DNA from: a virus
Strand: one strand, 5' to 3'
IMG/VR virus record: IMGVR_UViG_3300021368_002653
Coordinates: 1 to 32,715 of that record
DNA: 32,715 nucleotides
Shown here: positions 20,696 through 28,288 of the stretch, in pieces
How the letters are laid out: every line of letters begins with the position of its first letter
Position numbering within the stretch: the first letter of the stretch is position 1
Notes under the pieces: generated by a model
Told to the model about the DNA's origin: nothing
What the model saw: only the letters and a program-made list of their open reading frames with translations
The model's database searches: none
Program-made: the position numbers and the translations under genes

Positions 20696-21819
20696 TGGCA
20701 CTACAAAAACGTAAAAAGAAAACTGTCCGTGCACGCCGGCGTACTGGCGCAGACGGTGCACCGGTTGAAAAAGGTTTCGACTCTGTAATGTACTACTTCC
20801 AAAACGAAGTAGATCGTAAAGAGACGATCAACCTTGTCAAGTCTTTCGTCAAGTCTCAGTTTAACAAGACAGACGCTAAGAATATTCTTGCAAATCCAGA
20901 CTATTGCTTTGGTCATTCATACATGGGTTCTACTTCTTACTGGTATATCAATGCCAATGAAGTAACTGAAAGATCTGAGTACTGGAGGAATGGTGTTATT
21001 AATCGTCTGAAAGAATTGGTCGATCGAGGTAAATCAATTCTCAAAGAAAAAGCATCTCAAAAGAAAGTTGAGAAAAACGTTATCTCTCTTTCTCCGATGC
21101 AACGTCTACAAAATAAGATCAGCAATACAATCATGCAAGATTTGCTGGATCTAGAAGACCAATGGATTGAAGGTGAAAAGACTACGATTGATGTGTATGG
21201 TCTTTTCAAGAAACATGGATTGCCTGGTTCCGCAACGGGCCAGGTAAGGAACGTCGTTGAAGGATGGCTGCTAGACTATGAAGATGCCCTCTTTGCCAGG
21301 TGTGACCAGGCTGTTGAAGGGTACTCGCATTTGAAAAAGCCAGAACTAAAGCGACGTGTAAAGGCCTGTCAGGAAATGCTCCTCGATCTTGACAGGGTAA
21401 AGTCTGCAGCCAAGGCGACGCGTAAGACAAGGGTCAAGCAGCCCTTGGCTGCAGACAAACAAGTAAAGAATGTCAAGTACAAGACAGAGGATCCGAGCTT
21501 TAAGCTTGTCTCTATCAATCCAACACAAATTGTTGGTAAGGTAAGATTGTACACATTCAATACTAAGACTCGAGTGTTAGCCGAATATCTAACACAGGCT
21601 GTAAAGGGATTTGAAATCTCTGGTACGTCAATCAAAAACTTTGACAAAGCCAACAGTCGTCAAGTCAAACTAAGGAAACCACAAGAGTTTCTGCCGGAGA
21701 TATTTGATCGTACGCCGAAACAAATATCGAAAGCGTGGTCTGACTTGACTACTAAGTCTTCAGTACCAAATGGTCGTATCAATTCTGATACAATTCTACT
21801 AAGGGTCTTGGATAAATGA
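20695..21819 (+). CDS. Conserved large phage protein, unknown function
   Basis: The 374-residue protein has a basic, unstructured N-terminus (QKRKKKTVRARRRTG) and a globular body. FGHSYMGSTSYWYINANEVT (about 82-101) is aromatic-rich, followed by a long helical region (about 106-170) and a Lys/Arg-rich linker near 230-260. No enzymatic motif is visible. I recall proteins of this kind upstream of gp33-gp32 in marine T4-like phages, but no named function. DNA binding or a replication/recombination role is possible from the basic tail and position. It ends overlapping gp33 by 4 bases. Confidence 0.65.
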   Translation: MALQKRKKKTVRARRRTGADGAPVEKGFDSVMYYFQNEVDRKETINLVKSFVKSQFNKTDAKNILANPDYCFGHSYMGSTSYWYINANEVTERSEYWRNGVINRLKELVDRGKSILKEKASQKKVEKNVISLSPMQRLQNKISNTIMQDLLDLEDQWIEGEKTTIDVYGLFKKHGLPGSATGQVRNVVEGWLLDYEDALFARCDQAVEGYSHLKKPELKRRVKACQEMLLDLDRVKSAAKATRKTRVKQPLAADKQVKNVKYKTEDPSFKLVSINPTQIVGKVRLYTFNTKTRVLAEYLTQAVKGFEISGTSIKNFDKANSRQVKLRKPQEFLPEIFDRTPKQISKAWSDLTTKSSVPNGRINSDTILLRVLDK

Positions 21820-22055
21820 TTGAAGATCAATTTTTAACTAAGTCTAAATTTACTAAGCTTGTTGAAAAGACGGTGCATGAATTGAAGGTACCCTATATGG
21901 AAGCGATATTGCATCTTTGTGATAAGAACAATATTGAACCGGAGGATGTCAAGAAGTTCATTTCACCGATCATTAAGACAAAGCTTGAAGCTGAGGCAAT
22001 GCAGCTAAATTTTTTGCCAAAACAGAATGCACTTGACTCTGCTTTATTCGAATAG
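21816..22055 (+). CDS. 33: gp33-like late-transcription co-activator
   Basis: A 79-residue protein with helices VEKTVHELKVPYMEAILHLC and EPEDVKKFISPIIKTKLEAEA, then QLNFLPKQNALDS. This ends like short marine T4-like gp33 proteins (the EAxQLNFLPK motif). T4 gp33 binds the RNA polymerase beta flap and links it to the sliding clamp for late promoters. This version is shorter than T4's 112 residues. It sits just before gp32, as in other marine T4-likes. Its presence agrees with TATAAATA promoters seen at 27219 and 28289. Confidence 0.78.
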   Translation: MIEDQFLTKSKFTKLVEKTVHELKVPYMEAILHLCDKNNIEPEDVKKFISPIIKTKLEAEAMQLNFLPKQNALDSALFE

Positions 22056-22079
22056 TGTGATATATACTAATACATACTA

Positions 22080-22108
22080 TGTACATTACAGCAAATATAG
22101 TGTATAAT
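22080..22108 (+). promoter_or_regulatory. Early promoter for gp32
   Basis: TGTACA (22080-22085), 17-base spacer, TATAAT (22103-22108). The leader (start about 22115) is A-rich and unstructured (CAGTAACAAGGACAATACG region), which would suit gp32 autoregulation by binding its own unpaired leader as in T4. A short palindrome TACATA-C-TATGTA (22071-22083) overlaps the -35. Confidence 0.78.
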
Positions 22109-22143
22109 ATTACAGTTAACAATTCAGTAACAAGGACAATACG

Positions 22144-23046
22144 ATGTCATTCGAAAATCTAAAGCGTAATCGCGATCAAATCTCAAAACTCGTTCAAGCA
22201 GCCGAAGCTACCGGTGGTGGCGGAGAAAAGAAATCTTATGTTGACGAGCGAGTGTGGAAACCAACAGTAGACAAAGCGGGTAACGGGTATGCAGTACTCC
22301 GATTCCTCCCTGGAGCAGAGGGGCAAGAACTCCCATGGGCTCGATACTGGGACCACGGATTCAAAGGTCCTACCGGCCTTTGGTATATCGAAAACAGTCT
22401 TACTTCTATTGGTCAGAATGACCCAGTTGGCGAACTCAACTCCCGGCTGTGGAATTCTGGGATTGAAGCGGACAAAGAAAGAGCGCGCTCACAAAAACGT
22501 AGACTCCACTACGTAGCAAATATCCTTGTTCTGCAGGATCCTAGTGCTTCTCAGAATGAAGGTAAGGTGTTCCTCTATAAGTTTGGTAAGAAGATCTTTG
22601 ATAAGATCATGGATTCTATGCAGCCGGACTTTGCCGATGAAACACCGGTTAACCCTTTCGATTTTTGGGAGGGTGCAGACTTTAAATTGAAAATCCGTCA
22701 GGTTGAAGGATACCGTAATTATGATAAGTCAGAGTTTGCAGCAGCATCTGCTCTCTATGATGCAGACGAATCCAGATTGGAAAGTGTCTATAACCAACTA
22801 CATGATCTCAGTGAGTTCACCGACCCGAAGAACTACAAAACCTACGACGAGCTCAAAACAAAACTGATGCGAGTCCTTGGTGAAGATGCTTCGATTGGTG
22901 CGCCTACGATGGCTCAAACAGTTCAAATGAATGAACCAGCTCCGGCACCACAGGCTCCGGCTGCTGAGCCAGTCACTGCCGAAACGATGGCAACTGACGA
23001 TGATGATACTATGTCTTACTTCGCACGTCTTGCGAACGAAGATTAA
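22144..23046 (+). CDS. 32: gp32-like single-stranded DNA-binding protein
   Basis: The 300-residue protein (T4 gp32 is 301) coats ssDNA in replication, recombination and repair. N-terminal FENLKRNRDQISKL is the cooperativity domain. The core carries YAVLRFLPG, DHGFKGPTGLWYIE, LHYVANILVLQDPS, NEGKVFLYKFGKKIFDKI and WEGADFKLKI, all diagnostic. An acidic C-terminal tail (TDDDDT) is the partner-binding region. There is no cysteine in the protein: positions that hold the T4 zinc ligands (CSSTHGDYDSCPVC) read NSLTSIGQNDPVG. Start: ATG after CAAGGAC. It has its own promoter, and is followed by the terminator at 23116. Confidence 0.95.
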   Translation: MSFENLKRNRDQISKLVQAAEATGGGGEKKSYVDERVWKPTVDKAGNGYAVLRFLPGAEGQELPWARYWDHGFKGPTGLWYIENSLTSIGQNDPVGELNSRLWNSGIEADKERARSQKRRLHYVANILVLQDPSASQNEGKVFLYKFGKKIFDKIMDSMQPDFADETPVNPFDFWEGADFKLKIRQVEGYRNYDKSEFAAASALYDADESRLESVYNQLHDLSEFTDPKNYKTYDELKTKLMRVLGEDASIGAPTMAQTVQMNEPAPAPQAPAAEPVTAETMATDDDDTMSYFARLANED

Positions 23047-23115
23047 GGTCAACCAACCAATTAGGCCTTATCGCTGAATAAGATTCGGATAAAAGTTGGT
23101 GTACAATAAGAGACG

Positions 23116-23147
23116 GATAGGGGGACTTCGGTCCCCTTATCTTATTA
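23116..23147 (+). terminator. Rho-independent terminator with UUCG tetraloop
   Basis: GATAGGGGGAC (23116-23126), loop TTCG (23127-23130), GTCCCCTTATC (23131-23141): 11 pairs with one G-T, followed by TTATT. It ends the gp32 transcript. It sits between convergent genes and could partly stop leftward transcripts too. It overlaps the stop codon of the minus-strand gene (23145-23147). Confidence 0.85.
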
Positions 23148-24899
23148 ATATGCAGGAGTGAGACCCAGCGAAGGATTCATGTTAAACTTGGCGTGTTGGT
23201 CTTCTACATTTAGGCCACTTGAAAACGAAAAGCTATTGTCATTCAAGACCATATTAGTATCACCGATTTGCCCGGTAACTAATGGCGGAGGTGCTAATGG
23301 TATTGAACCAGTGTTTGATGCAGGTGGTATCTTTGTCGTTGGCTTTGGTGCTGTAACAATAGGTCCTCTAGAACGAGGTATCATATCTGCAGTAATATTA
23401 TCTATGCTATTCAGAAGTTCAGGTGTCAGCTTCCCAGGGTCGACTACGGTGTAGATTTCATCTTTAATATTGTCCGGAGTAATATCTCTACCGCGGCTCG
23501 ACAAAGATGCGCTTGCTGCATTAATAATAGAAGACAAGTTTTGTCCGGATTCAATCGCTGTCCGTAAATCCATTGTCGCTTTCATATTATCATTGCCGGT
23601 ATCATATTGTCTTTGTTTTAAACTCTTATTGTATTTTTCTAGTAAAGCTTCCAACCGGTTGTCGCCTTCATACTGTGGAAGTTGGAGCGCTCTTCTAAGC
23701 TCTTGACTACCCATTGCAATTGCAGCAAAGTCTTCTTCAGTAGCTGTACCTTCTTTAACTTTTTTATCTGCAAGTTCTGCTGCTCCAATCGCGGTTTCCA
23801 TAACTTCATTATTTCTGGTTCTGAACCAATCCGCTAATGCGCCTAGTCCTGCAGAGGCCATAGCGAATAATCCTCCAGCCAATGCACCATACGGACCGGC
23901 TAACATCAATCCGATAGCGGCTGCGCTAAATGTATTTGCAACAAAATTACCAGCTTCTTCATCTGCAATATTTTCAACATAAGCACCTAAGGTAGCACCT
24001 AATCCAATCAATAAAGCTGGACCAACAAATCTTCCGAAGCCTGTGAAGAAGTATGATCTAACTGATTTCTTAGGTGTAAATCTACCTTTAGCATCTCTTC
24101 CAACTTTAGCACCTGGAAAGGCTAGTGCAGTTCCTCCAAACATCTTAGTCACAGCACCGTATAAAAGGCCAGGACCTACATACGCTCCTAATACTGATCC
24201 AATAGTAATTAATTGATCAGGAGTGATCGGAGTTTCTAGGCCAAAAAGTTTAATCTTGTCATCTAATGACATACCTTCTGGTAAAACTTGTGTAATTGCT
24301 TCTGCTAAGATAGAGCCTAAGAAGCCGGCAATGAATCCTTTCTTGCCGAAGAATGTTCCTAAGAACAAGCCAGTTTTCAATCCATCAACTGCTAATTCTG
24401 CTAGAGCGTTGATTGTTGCTGGACTTACTTCAGCGTTTGGAAATGCGTCTACAAACTGTGTAATAAGACTAGTAAATATGTCTTCGCCAAATGTTTCGAG
24501 TAACAAAATAGCAGGACCGAATATTAATCCTCTACCAATTATTTTTCCGATTCTCGTGGTTAATGCTTTGATAGTAGCACCACCAAATATTCCAGCTATA
24601 GCTGCTTGTAACATAGAACGGATGCCACCACCTATGCCTGAAAATAAATTTAATCCAGTCGCTTCTCTAATTCCCATTCCTAAGCCGGCTTTAAAACCTG
24701 CCGGCTCTATCGCTGCTTCATCTCTACGTTTTCTAGATTTTTCTTCTAGTCTATCTTCTAAAGCTTTTTTGCGTTCGGACTCAGCACGGCGCATGGCATT
24801 TGATCGAGCTCTTGCTTCTTGATCAAGTCGAGTTCTTACATCAACAAGAGTGTCATTTTGTTTCTGTAATTCTTCTACAACAGCTTGTAATGTTGCCAT
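23145..24899 (-). CDS. Tape-measure-like tail protein (gp29-like)
   Basis: The 584-residue protein (T4 gp29 is 590) has an N-terminal coiled coil rich in Arg/Glu (about 1-65). A long hydrophobic Gly/Ala/Leu/Phe region follows (about 70-390) with repeated GxxxG-like patches, the usual look of tape-measure proteins. These fix tail length and pass into the host membrane. The C-terminal third is soluble, ending in a disordered Pro/Thr stretch and QIGDTNMVLNDNS. It starts one base after the stop of the frameshift extension of gp26, the position of the tape-measure gene behind G/GT chaperones. It could also be an internal virion protein. Confidence 0.7.
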   Translation of the reverse strand: MATLQAVVEELQKQNDTLVDVRTRLDQEARARSNAMRRAESERKKALEDRLEEKSRKRRDEAAIEPAGFKAGLGMGIREATGLNLFSGIGGGIRSMLQAAIAGIFGGATIKALTTRIGKIIGRGLIFGPAILLLETFGEDIFTSLITQFVDAFPNAEVSPATINALAELAVDGLKTGLFLGTFFGKKGFIAGFLGSILAEAITQVLPEGMSLDDKIKLFGLETPITPDQLITIGSVLGAYVGPGLLYGAVTKMFGGTALAFPGAKVGRDAKGRFTPKKSVRSYFFTGFGRFVGPALLIGLGATLGAYVENIADEEAGNFVANTFSAAAIGLMLAGPYGALAGGLFAMASAGLGALADWFRTRNNEVMETAIGAAELADKKVKEGTATEEDFAAIAMGSQELRRALQLPQYEGDNRLEALLEKYNKSLKQRQYDTGNDNMKATMDLRTAIESGQNLSSIINAASASLSSRGRDITPDNIKDEIYTVVDPGKLTPELLNSIDNITADMIPRSRGPIVTAPKPTTKIPPASNTGSIPLAPPPLVTGQIGDTNMVLNDNSFSFSSGLNVEDQHAKFNMNPSLGLTPAY

Positions 24900-24900
24900 C

Positions 24901-25089
24901 TTATCCTCGTGCTTGTCTATCTCTTTCTTCTTGTTGTTCTTTTAAGTCTTCAACCAACAAGGTGATAAAGATTTCCCTTTCCCATGGTAGCATATCATTA
25001 ATATCACTGAGCGAATGATGAAAGTTTTGCATCAACTGATAATTAGTCTTATAATAATTCACTAAGCTGTCATGAGAAAGGGTGACTGA
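24901..25089 (-). CDS. -1 frame extension of gp26 (T-like chaperone part, gp51 position)
   Basis: The frame is open from the slippery site to TAA at 24903-24901 (62 codons), overlapping the last 28 bases of gp26. It reads SVTLSHDSLVNYYKTNYQLM..., then MLPWEREIFITLL and a charged helical tail. GTG 25062 and ATG 25032 exist but neither has a ribosome-binding site, so entry by frameshift is more likely. Similar short 'PWERxIY' proteins follow gp26 in marine T4-like phages as I recall; T4 has gene 51 at this position. The fused product would be 297 residues against 243 for gp26 alone. Confidence 0.72.
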   Translation of the reverse strand, partial: SVTLSHDSLVNYYKTNYQLMQNFHHSLSDINDMLPWEREIFITLLVEDLKEQQEERDRQARG

Positions 25090-25793
25090 AAAAAATCTGC
25101 CAATCCTTCTAAGGTGCGGACATTTAGTGTTTCACATTCTTCGCATTTAAAGCTAACATCATGAGATAGTTTTGGTAGATTATTTGCAAACTGCATAATC
25201 TCTTCGAACTGATTAGTTGTTAGCTGATTTAAAAATGATTCTACTTCCTCTTTTGTTTCATCTAAGAATGAAATTCTTTCTTCATCTGTGTTCAAGCTAC
25301 CTAAGCATGCTGTAAGCAATCCGTACAACTGGTTAACTTGACTTTTATCATTTAAATCTACCTCATTCAATAATTCTTGGTAGTTAGGATATTTAAGCAT
25401 TAAAGTATATTTGTCATTTAACTTAATGCTAGGTAGTTTTTCTGGCAAATCAATTTCAATATCCTGTAGGTTGACAGTTACTTTATTCGAATGTTCACAG
25501 TTACTACACGGAATTCCAATATCTGATGATTCGCCTGCAGACTTTGTTCTTAATTGAATAAAAATATACTCTACATCGAACGTTGACAACTCTCGAATAT
25601 CGATCGGATCCGTGATACAAGACTGAATTGTATTCATAATCGAATTTAGAATCTGCGCTTCATCACGAGATTCTAATGCAATCAATAGTACTTTTTGTTC
25701 TTTAACTAAAAACGGTCTGTATGAAACTTTCTTTTTGCTAGAGGGGATTACTAATTCATACTGTGGTATATCATTAAACTTAGGCAGAGCCAT
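25062..25793 (-). CDS. 26: gp26-like baseplate hub assembly protein
   Basis: The 243-residue protein opens with ALPKFNDIPQYELVIPSSKK and VSYRPFLVKEQKVLLIALES, a signature of the T4 baseplate-hub family (gp26, PF12322). Two CxxC knuckles, CSNC (Cys96/99) and CEEC (Cys217/220), may bind one zinc. It acts in hub/tail assembly and not necessarily in the final particle. Overlaps the previous gene by 14 bases. The slippery T_TTT_TTT is in codons 233-235, so it can be read as the G-like part of a frameshifted chaperone pair. Confidence 0.85.
   Translation of the reverse strand: MALPKFNDIPQYELVIPSSKKKVSYRPFLVKEQKVLLIALESRDEAQILNSIMNTIQSCITDPIDIRELSTFDVEYIFIQLRTKSAGESSDIGIPCSNCEHSNKVTVNLQDIEIDLPEKLPSIKLNDKYTLMLKYPNYQELLNEVDLNDKSQVNQLYGLLTACLGSLNTDEERISFLDETKEEVESFLNQLTTNQFEEIMQFANNLPKLSHDVSFKCEECETLNVRTLEGLADFFQSPFLMTA
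25089..25095 (-). other. Slippery heptamer T_TTT_TTT for -1 frameshifting
   Basis: On the minus strand, gp26 codons read GAT TTT TTT CAG, so the seven T's are in exact X_XXY_YYZ register. Slipping back one base enters the open -1 frame that continues to 24901. No strong downstream hairpin was seen by eye; the best is weak (GTCA/TGAC). Confidence 0.75.
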
Positions 25794-26049
25794 TGATGTT
25801 CACCTTCTTCCATACTTCATTTGCATTCACACGAATAAATTTCTTATTCGTTTCATTTGTGTTTGGATTAGGAATAGTCAGCATCACATTTTTGCCAGCC
25901 ATCCAAGCACGTAATTTTGCATGTGCTTGTTTATCGCTTCCTACCCATTCTCTCCTCTGCTGCTTAGCAATTTTATTACCGAGCCTATTAGGATTCTGGT
26001 GTGTAACTCCCTTTGATACCTGTTTGGATCTCGTTCTTTTCTTTCCCAT
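25780..26049 (-). CDS. Small basic protein of the tail/head block, unknown
   Basis: The 89-residue very basic protein (KKRTRSKQVSK, RREWVGSDKQAHAKLRAWMA) ends with a hydrophobic strand and VNANEVWKK. It starts with GGAAGTGAA before ATG. I recall small basic proteins at this place in marine T4-like tail clusters, without function. The basic N-terminus might contact DNA or acidic virion proteins. It overlaps gp26 by 14 bases. Confidence 0.6.
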   Translation of the reverse strand: MGKKRTRSKQVSKGVTHQNPNRLGNKIAKQQRREWVGSDKQAHAKLRAWMAGKNVMLTIPNPNTNETNKKFIRVNANEVWKKVNINGSA

Positions 26050-26057
26050 TTCACTTC

Positions 26058-26681
26058 CTATATTAAATCAATTGAACCAATCGGTGTGCTGACACTAGCA
26101 TTAAGGAAATTCTGCGGACTAGTGTCTACTTCTGAATTGGTATATGATAGTGATACTGTGTATTGTAATAAACCATCTAGTTCGTTAGATAGTTCAATGG
26201 CGTTGAACGTTGTAGGAAATGCATCAATAAGCTTGCATGAATAAACAGTTCCACCGCCAATTCCAATGTTTGGTCTAAAAGGACCAAGTTGTTTACTAAA
26301 ACCAACTAACGGCTTTCTTAGTTGGTGTATCTGCACCGGCCTTTGATATTCATTCTTATATCTAATATCAAATACATTCTCATCGATGACAGCTGTTCTC
26401 CAGTTGTCAAAATATTTTTTGACTCCGTAATCATTCATCAAGTAGAAAGTCATGCTTACTTCACTGACAGCATAACCATATGCCATCCTCTGAGTCTCCA
26501 TGCCAATTCTTCTCTCACTGGTCAGTATTTGTTTGCCAGGTATAGTTGCATTAGAACATAGTATATTTAACTCTCTTCCATCCACACCAAAGTCAGCTGG
26601 CAATGTGACTAGAAAATTATTAGAGCGCGCAAATCCTAGCTTAACTGAAGCTAGTGCTTTTAAATCATCAATACTAGCCAT
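26058..26681 (-). CDS. Tail-tube-fold protein (gp19/gp54-like)
   Basis: The 207-residue protein has FLVTLP, LCSNATIPGKQILTSERRIG, MAYGYAVSEVSMTFYLMNDY and YFDNWRTAVID. This is the order of the tube-protein fold: first strand, 'PGK' loop, the S-M-T-F-Y strand and the Y-F-x-x-W helix. T4 gp19 (tube) and gp54 (tube initiator) share it. Given the baseplate-hub neighbours and single copy, the initiator role of gp54 seems likelier than the main tube, but this is inference. Overlaps the gene before it by 8 bases. Confidence 0.68.
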   Translation of the reverse strand: MASIDDLKALASVKLGFARSNNFLVTLPADFGVDGRELNILCSNATIPGKQILTSERRIGMETQRMAYGYAVSEVSMTFYLMNDYGVKKYFDNWRTAVIDENVFDIRYKNEYQRPVQIHQLRKPLVGFSKQLGPFRPNIGIGGGTVYSCKLIDAFPTTFNAIELSNELDGLLQYTVSLSYTNSEVDTSPQNFLNASVSTPIGSIDLI

Positions 26682-27213
26682 TCATCTTTCCTCTTGAATC
26701 TTTATACACTTGACTTGCAGACGCCTTTCTAAAGTCCTGAGTCGGAAGGAATGTAGCAATTTCCCATTCAGGTTTATCGACTAATGCAAAGCGACTTCTT
26801 ACATGCTTTGTCAAGTATCTATGAATAGTTGGTCTAATATATTTCATTGGCACTGAACCTTCACCAAGCAAAGCATCAAGTGCTTTTGCTCTAAGAACAG
26901 GAGGAAGATAGTGCAGGTTCATTCCATAAAAGCCACCTTCTGCAGGACCCATCATAATAACCAGAGGGAACGCATCGTAATAAGGGAGAGTATCTTTATA
27001 TTTCGGATCATAGAAATACATGTACATATTACCATACGGTGTAGTCTTAGGACGATTACGTAAAGATATTTCGTCCTGCTGCATAATGTCAGTACGACTT
27101 ACACGACCAAGATCTGTGGCCTTCTTCCGAAACCATTCAATTGATTGCTTGGTTCTCGGTGTAATGCCAGCTCGGAACGCTTCAATTTCTAATTGTTTAA
27201 ATAAATTACTCAT
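26674..27213 (-). CDS. Virion assembly protein with PYYDAFPL motif (gp2-like candidate)
   Basis: A 179-residue protein. GNMYMYFYDPKYKDTLPYYD runs into AFPLVIMMG, and then GGFYGMNLHYLPPVLRAKAL follows. This is a conserved signature of marine T4-like proteins, some annotated as gp2 DNA end protector. In T4, gene 2 is next to gene 4; here gp4 lies two genes upstream, which supports that label. It is shorter than T4 gp2 (274). Residues 1-55 are helical and basic. A late-promoter-like TATAAATA is directly upstream. Confidence 0.6.
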   Translation of the reverse strand: MSNLFKQLEIEAFRAGITPRTKQSIEWFRKKATDLGRVSRTDIMQQDEISLRNRPKTTPYGNMYMYFYDPKYKDTLPYYDAFPLVIMMGPAEGGFYGMNLHYLPPVLRAKALDALLGEGSVPMKYIRPTIHRYLTKHVRSRFALVDKPEWEIATFLPTQDFRKASASQVYKDSRGKMNG

Positions 27214-27218
27214 AAACC

Positions 27219-27226
27219 TATTTATA
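27219..27226 (-). promoter_or_regulatory. Late-promoter motif TATAAATA
   Basis: A perfect TATAAATA on the minus strand in the 13-base gap after the methyltransferase stop. A T4-like start 6 bases past the motif would fall at about 27213, the first base of the next gene's ATG, so the transcript would be leaderless or nearly so. AGG lies 5 bases before the ATG. Confidence 0.55.
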
Positions 27227-27787
27227 TCAAATTTCGCAAACTAGTACATCACTTCCTTGACTTCCCTTAAACTTTGTACGTATACGCAATCCGTTACTCG
27301 TAATCAAATCTTCCATTTCACTCGTAGTAGCATCAAGGCAATCAACAGGTTCACAGACACTCAGCCTTTCATTGTACTCGATGTAAAGAGTTCCATTCTC
27401 TGCCAGCTGATCTCTCCACGTTTGAATTGTTTTTACAGGATCAATTGAATGATCAAATGAATTTGAATATACTAGATCTGCTTTACTTATCCATTCTTCT
27501 TTTTGAACTGCAAAGTCATGCTGTATAGTCATTTCAAATTGAGAAGCGGTATCGCTAATTTCTGTTCCAATGACATCTGCATTTCGAAAATGTTCCTTAA
27601 ACATTTTTTGTTCGGCACCATTTCTTGTGCCATGACAAATGATAAAGTTAACTTTCTTTGCACCTCTGTCATCTGCAATCGATTTGATCGCATGCGGTCT
27701 TACAAACTTCCAGCCAATTTTCTGCTTGTTGGCTTTTGTTTGATTTTCTACATATTCATTGTAATCTTTGTATTCATAGATTTTCAT
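27227..27787 (-). CDS. SAM-dependent methyltransferase-like protein
   Basis: The 186-residue protein shows a class I fold: VNFIICHGTRNGAEQKMF (strand 1 and loop), ADVIGTEISDTA (strand 2 with Glu), IQHDFA (Asp near the SAM adenine), ADLVYSNSFDHSIDPVKTIQ (strand 4) and LAENGTLYIEYNE (strand 5). The first loop, CHGTRNGAE, is non-canonical but keeps glycines. It lies between gp4 and a gp2-like gene, overlapping gp4 by 4 bases, hence co-expressed with virion genes. Possible targets are a sugar, protein or nucleotide; unknown. Confidence 0.72.
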   Translation of the reverse strand: MKIYEYKDYNEYVENQTKANKQKIGWKFVRPHAIKSIADDRGAKKVNFIICHGTRNGAEQKMFKEHFRNADVIGTEISDTASQFEMTIQHDFAVQKEEWISKADLVYSNSFDHSIDPVKTIQTWRDQLAENGTLYIEYNERLSVCEPVDCLDATTSEMEDLITSNGLRIRTKFKGSQGSDVLVCEI

Positions 27788-28281
27788 TTTCTTCTCTTTT
27801 TGCGAAATGGTTTAAGAGGTTTTAGTTTACCCGGTACTTTCTTCAATGGCTTCTGCATTATGCCCATTGTTTGTAAAGTATTCTCCGTCCAGATTTGAAA
27901 GTGCCATCCACGATCTTTACAATAATCATTTGCTGCTTGCCACTTGTTCATATTCTTGATATATGTCAGCGATTCGTTAATGTACCTTTTCGATTTGTCT
28001 GGCCTCTTTGGCGGTTCTGTTTCTTTGGCGGGTTTGATCTCGACGAGGATTGTTTTGTTTTCAAAGACAATCTTGATATCGGGATAATAGCGGTGATAGC
28101 GTTTGTCAACTTCATAATAGTATGGTATTACTACCTCCTCTGAACACCATGACTTGACTTTCGGATTCATGTCGAGCCACTTAAATACATCACGCTCCCA
28201 TAACGATCGAAAGATCACGTTGCTGTGGTCACCTGAGTATTTGCGAGTATTCTCTACAATGTATCTTCCAGAATATGCCAT
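27784..28281 (-). CDS. 4: Head completion nuclease (gp4-like)
   Basis: The 165-residue protein (T4 gp4 is 150) has SLWERDVFKWLDMNPKVKSW, YPDIKIVF (Asp68), LVEIKP (Glu81, Lys83) and W-x-x-A-x-x-YCKDRGWHF. The pattern is PD-(D/E)XK. T4 gp4/50 trims or joins DNA at the packaged head so that the tail can attach. C-terminal Lys/Arg/Pro tail (KPFRKKRRK). First minus-strand gene of the cluster; its promoter is not obvious (TATAGATA at 28322-28315 is a weak candidate). Confidence 0.88.
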   Translation of the reverse strand: MAYSGRYIVENTRKYSGDHSNVIFRSLWERDVFKWLDMNPKVKSWCSEEVVIPYYYEVDKRYHRYYPDIKIVFENKTILVEIKPAKETEPPKRPDKSKRYINESLTYIKNMNKWQAANDYCKDRGWHFQIWTENTLQTMGIMQKPLKKVPGKLKPLKPFRKKRRK

Positions 28282-28288
28282 CGTTTGA

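Noticed and set aside
22071-22083. Palindrome TACATA-C-TATGTA at the gp32 -35
   Set aside because: Only six AT-rich pairs; such matches are expected by chance here, so it was not raised to a finding.
23145-24899. Plus-strand open frames of up to 199 codons inside the tape-measure gene
   Set aside because: They are antisense to a coherent 584-codon gene, lack ribosome-binding sites and show low-complexity shadow translations.
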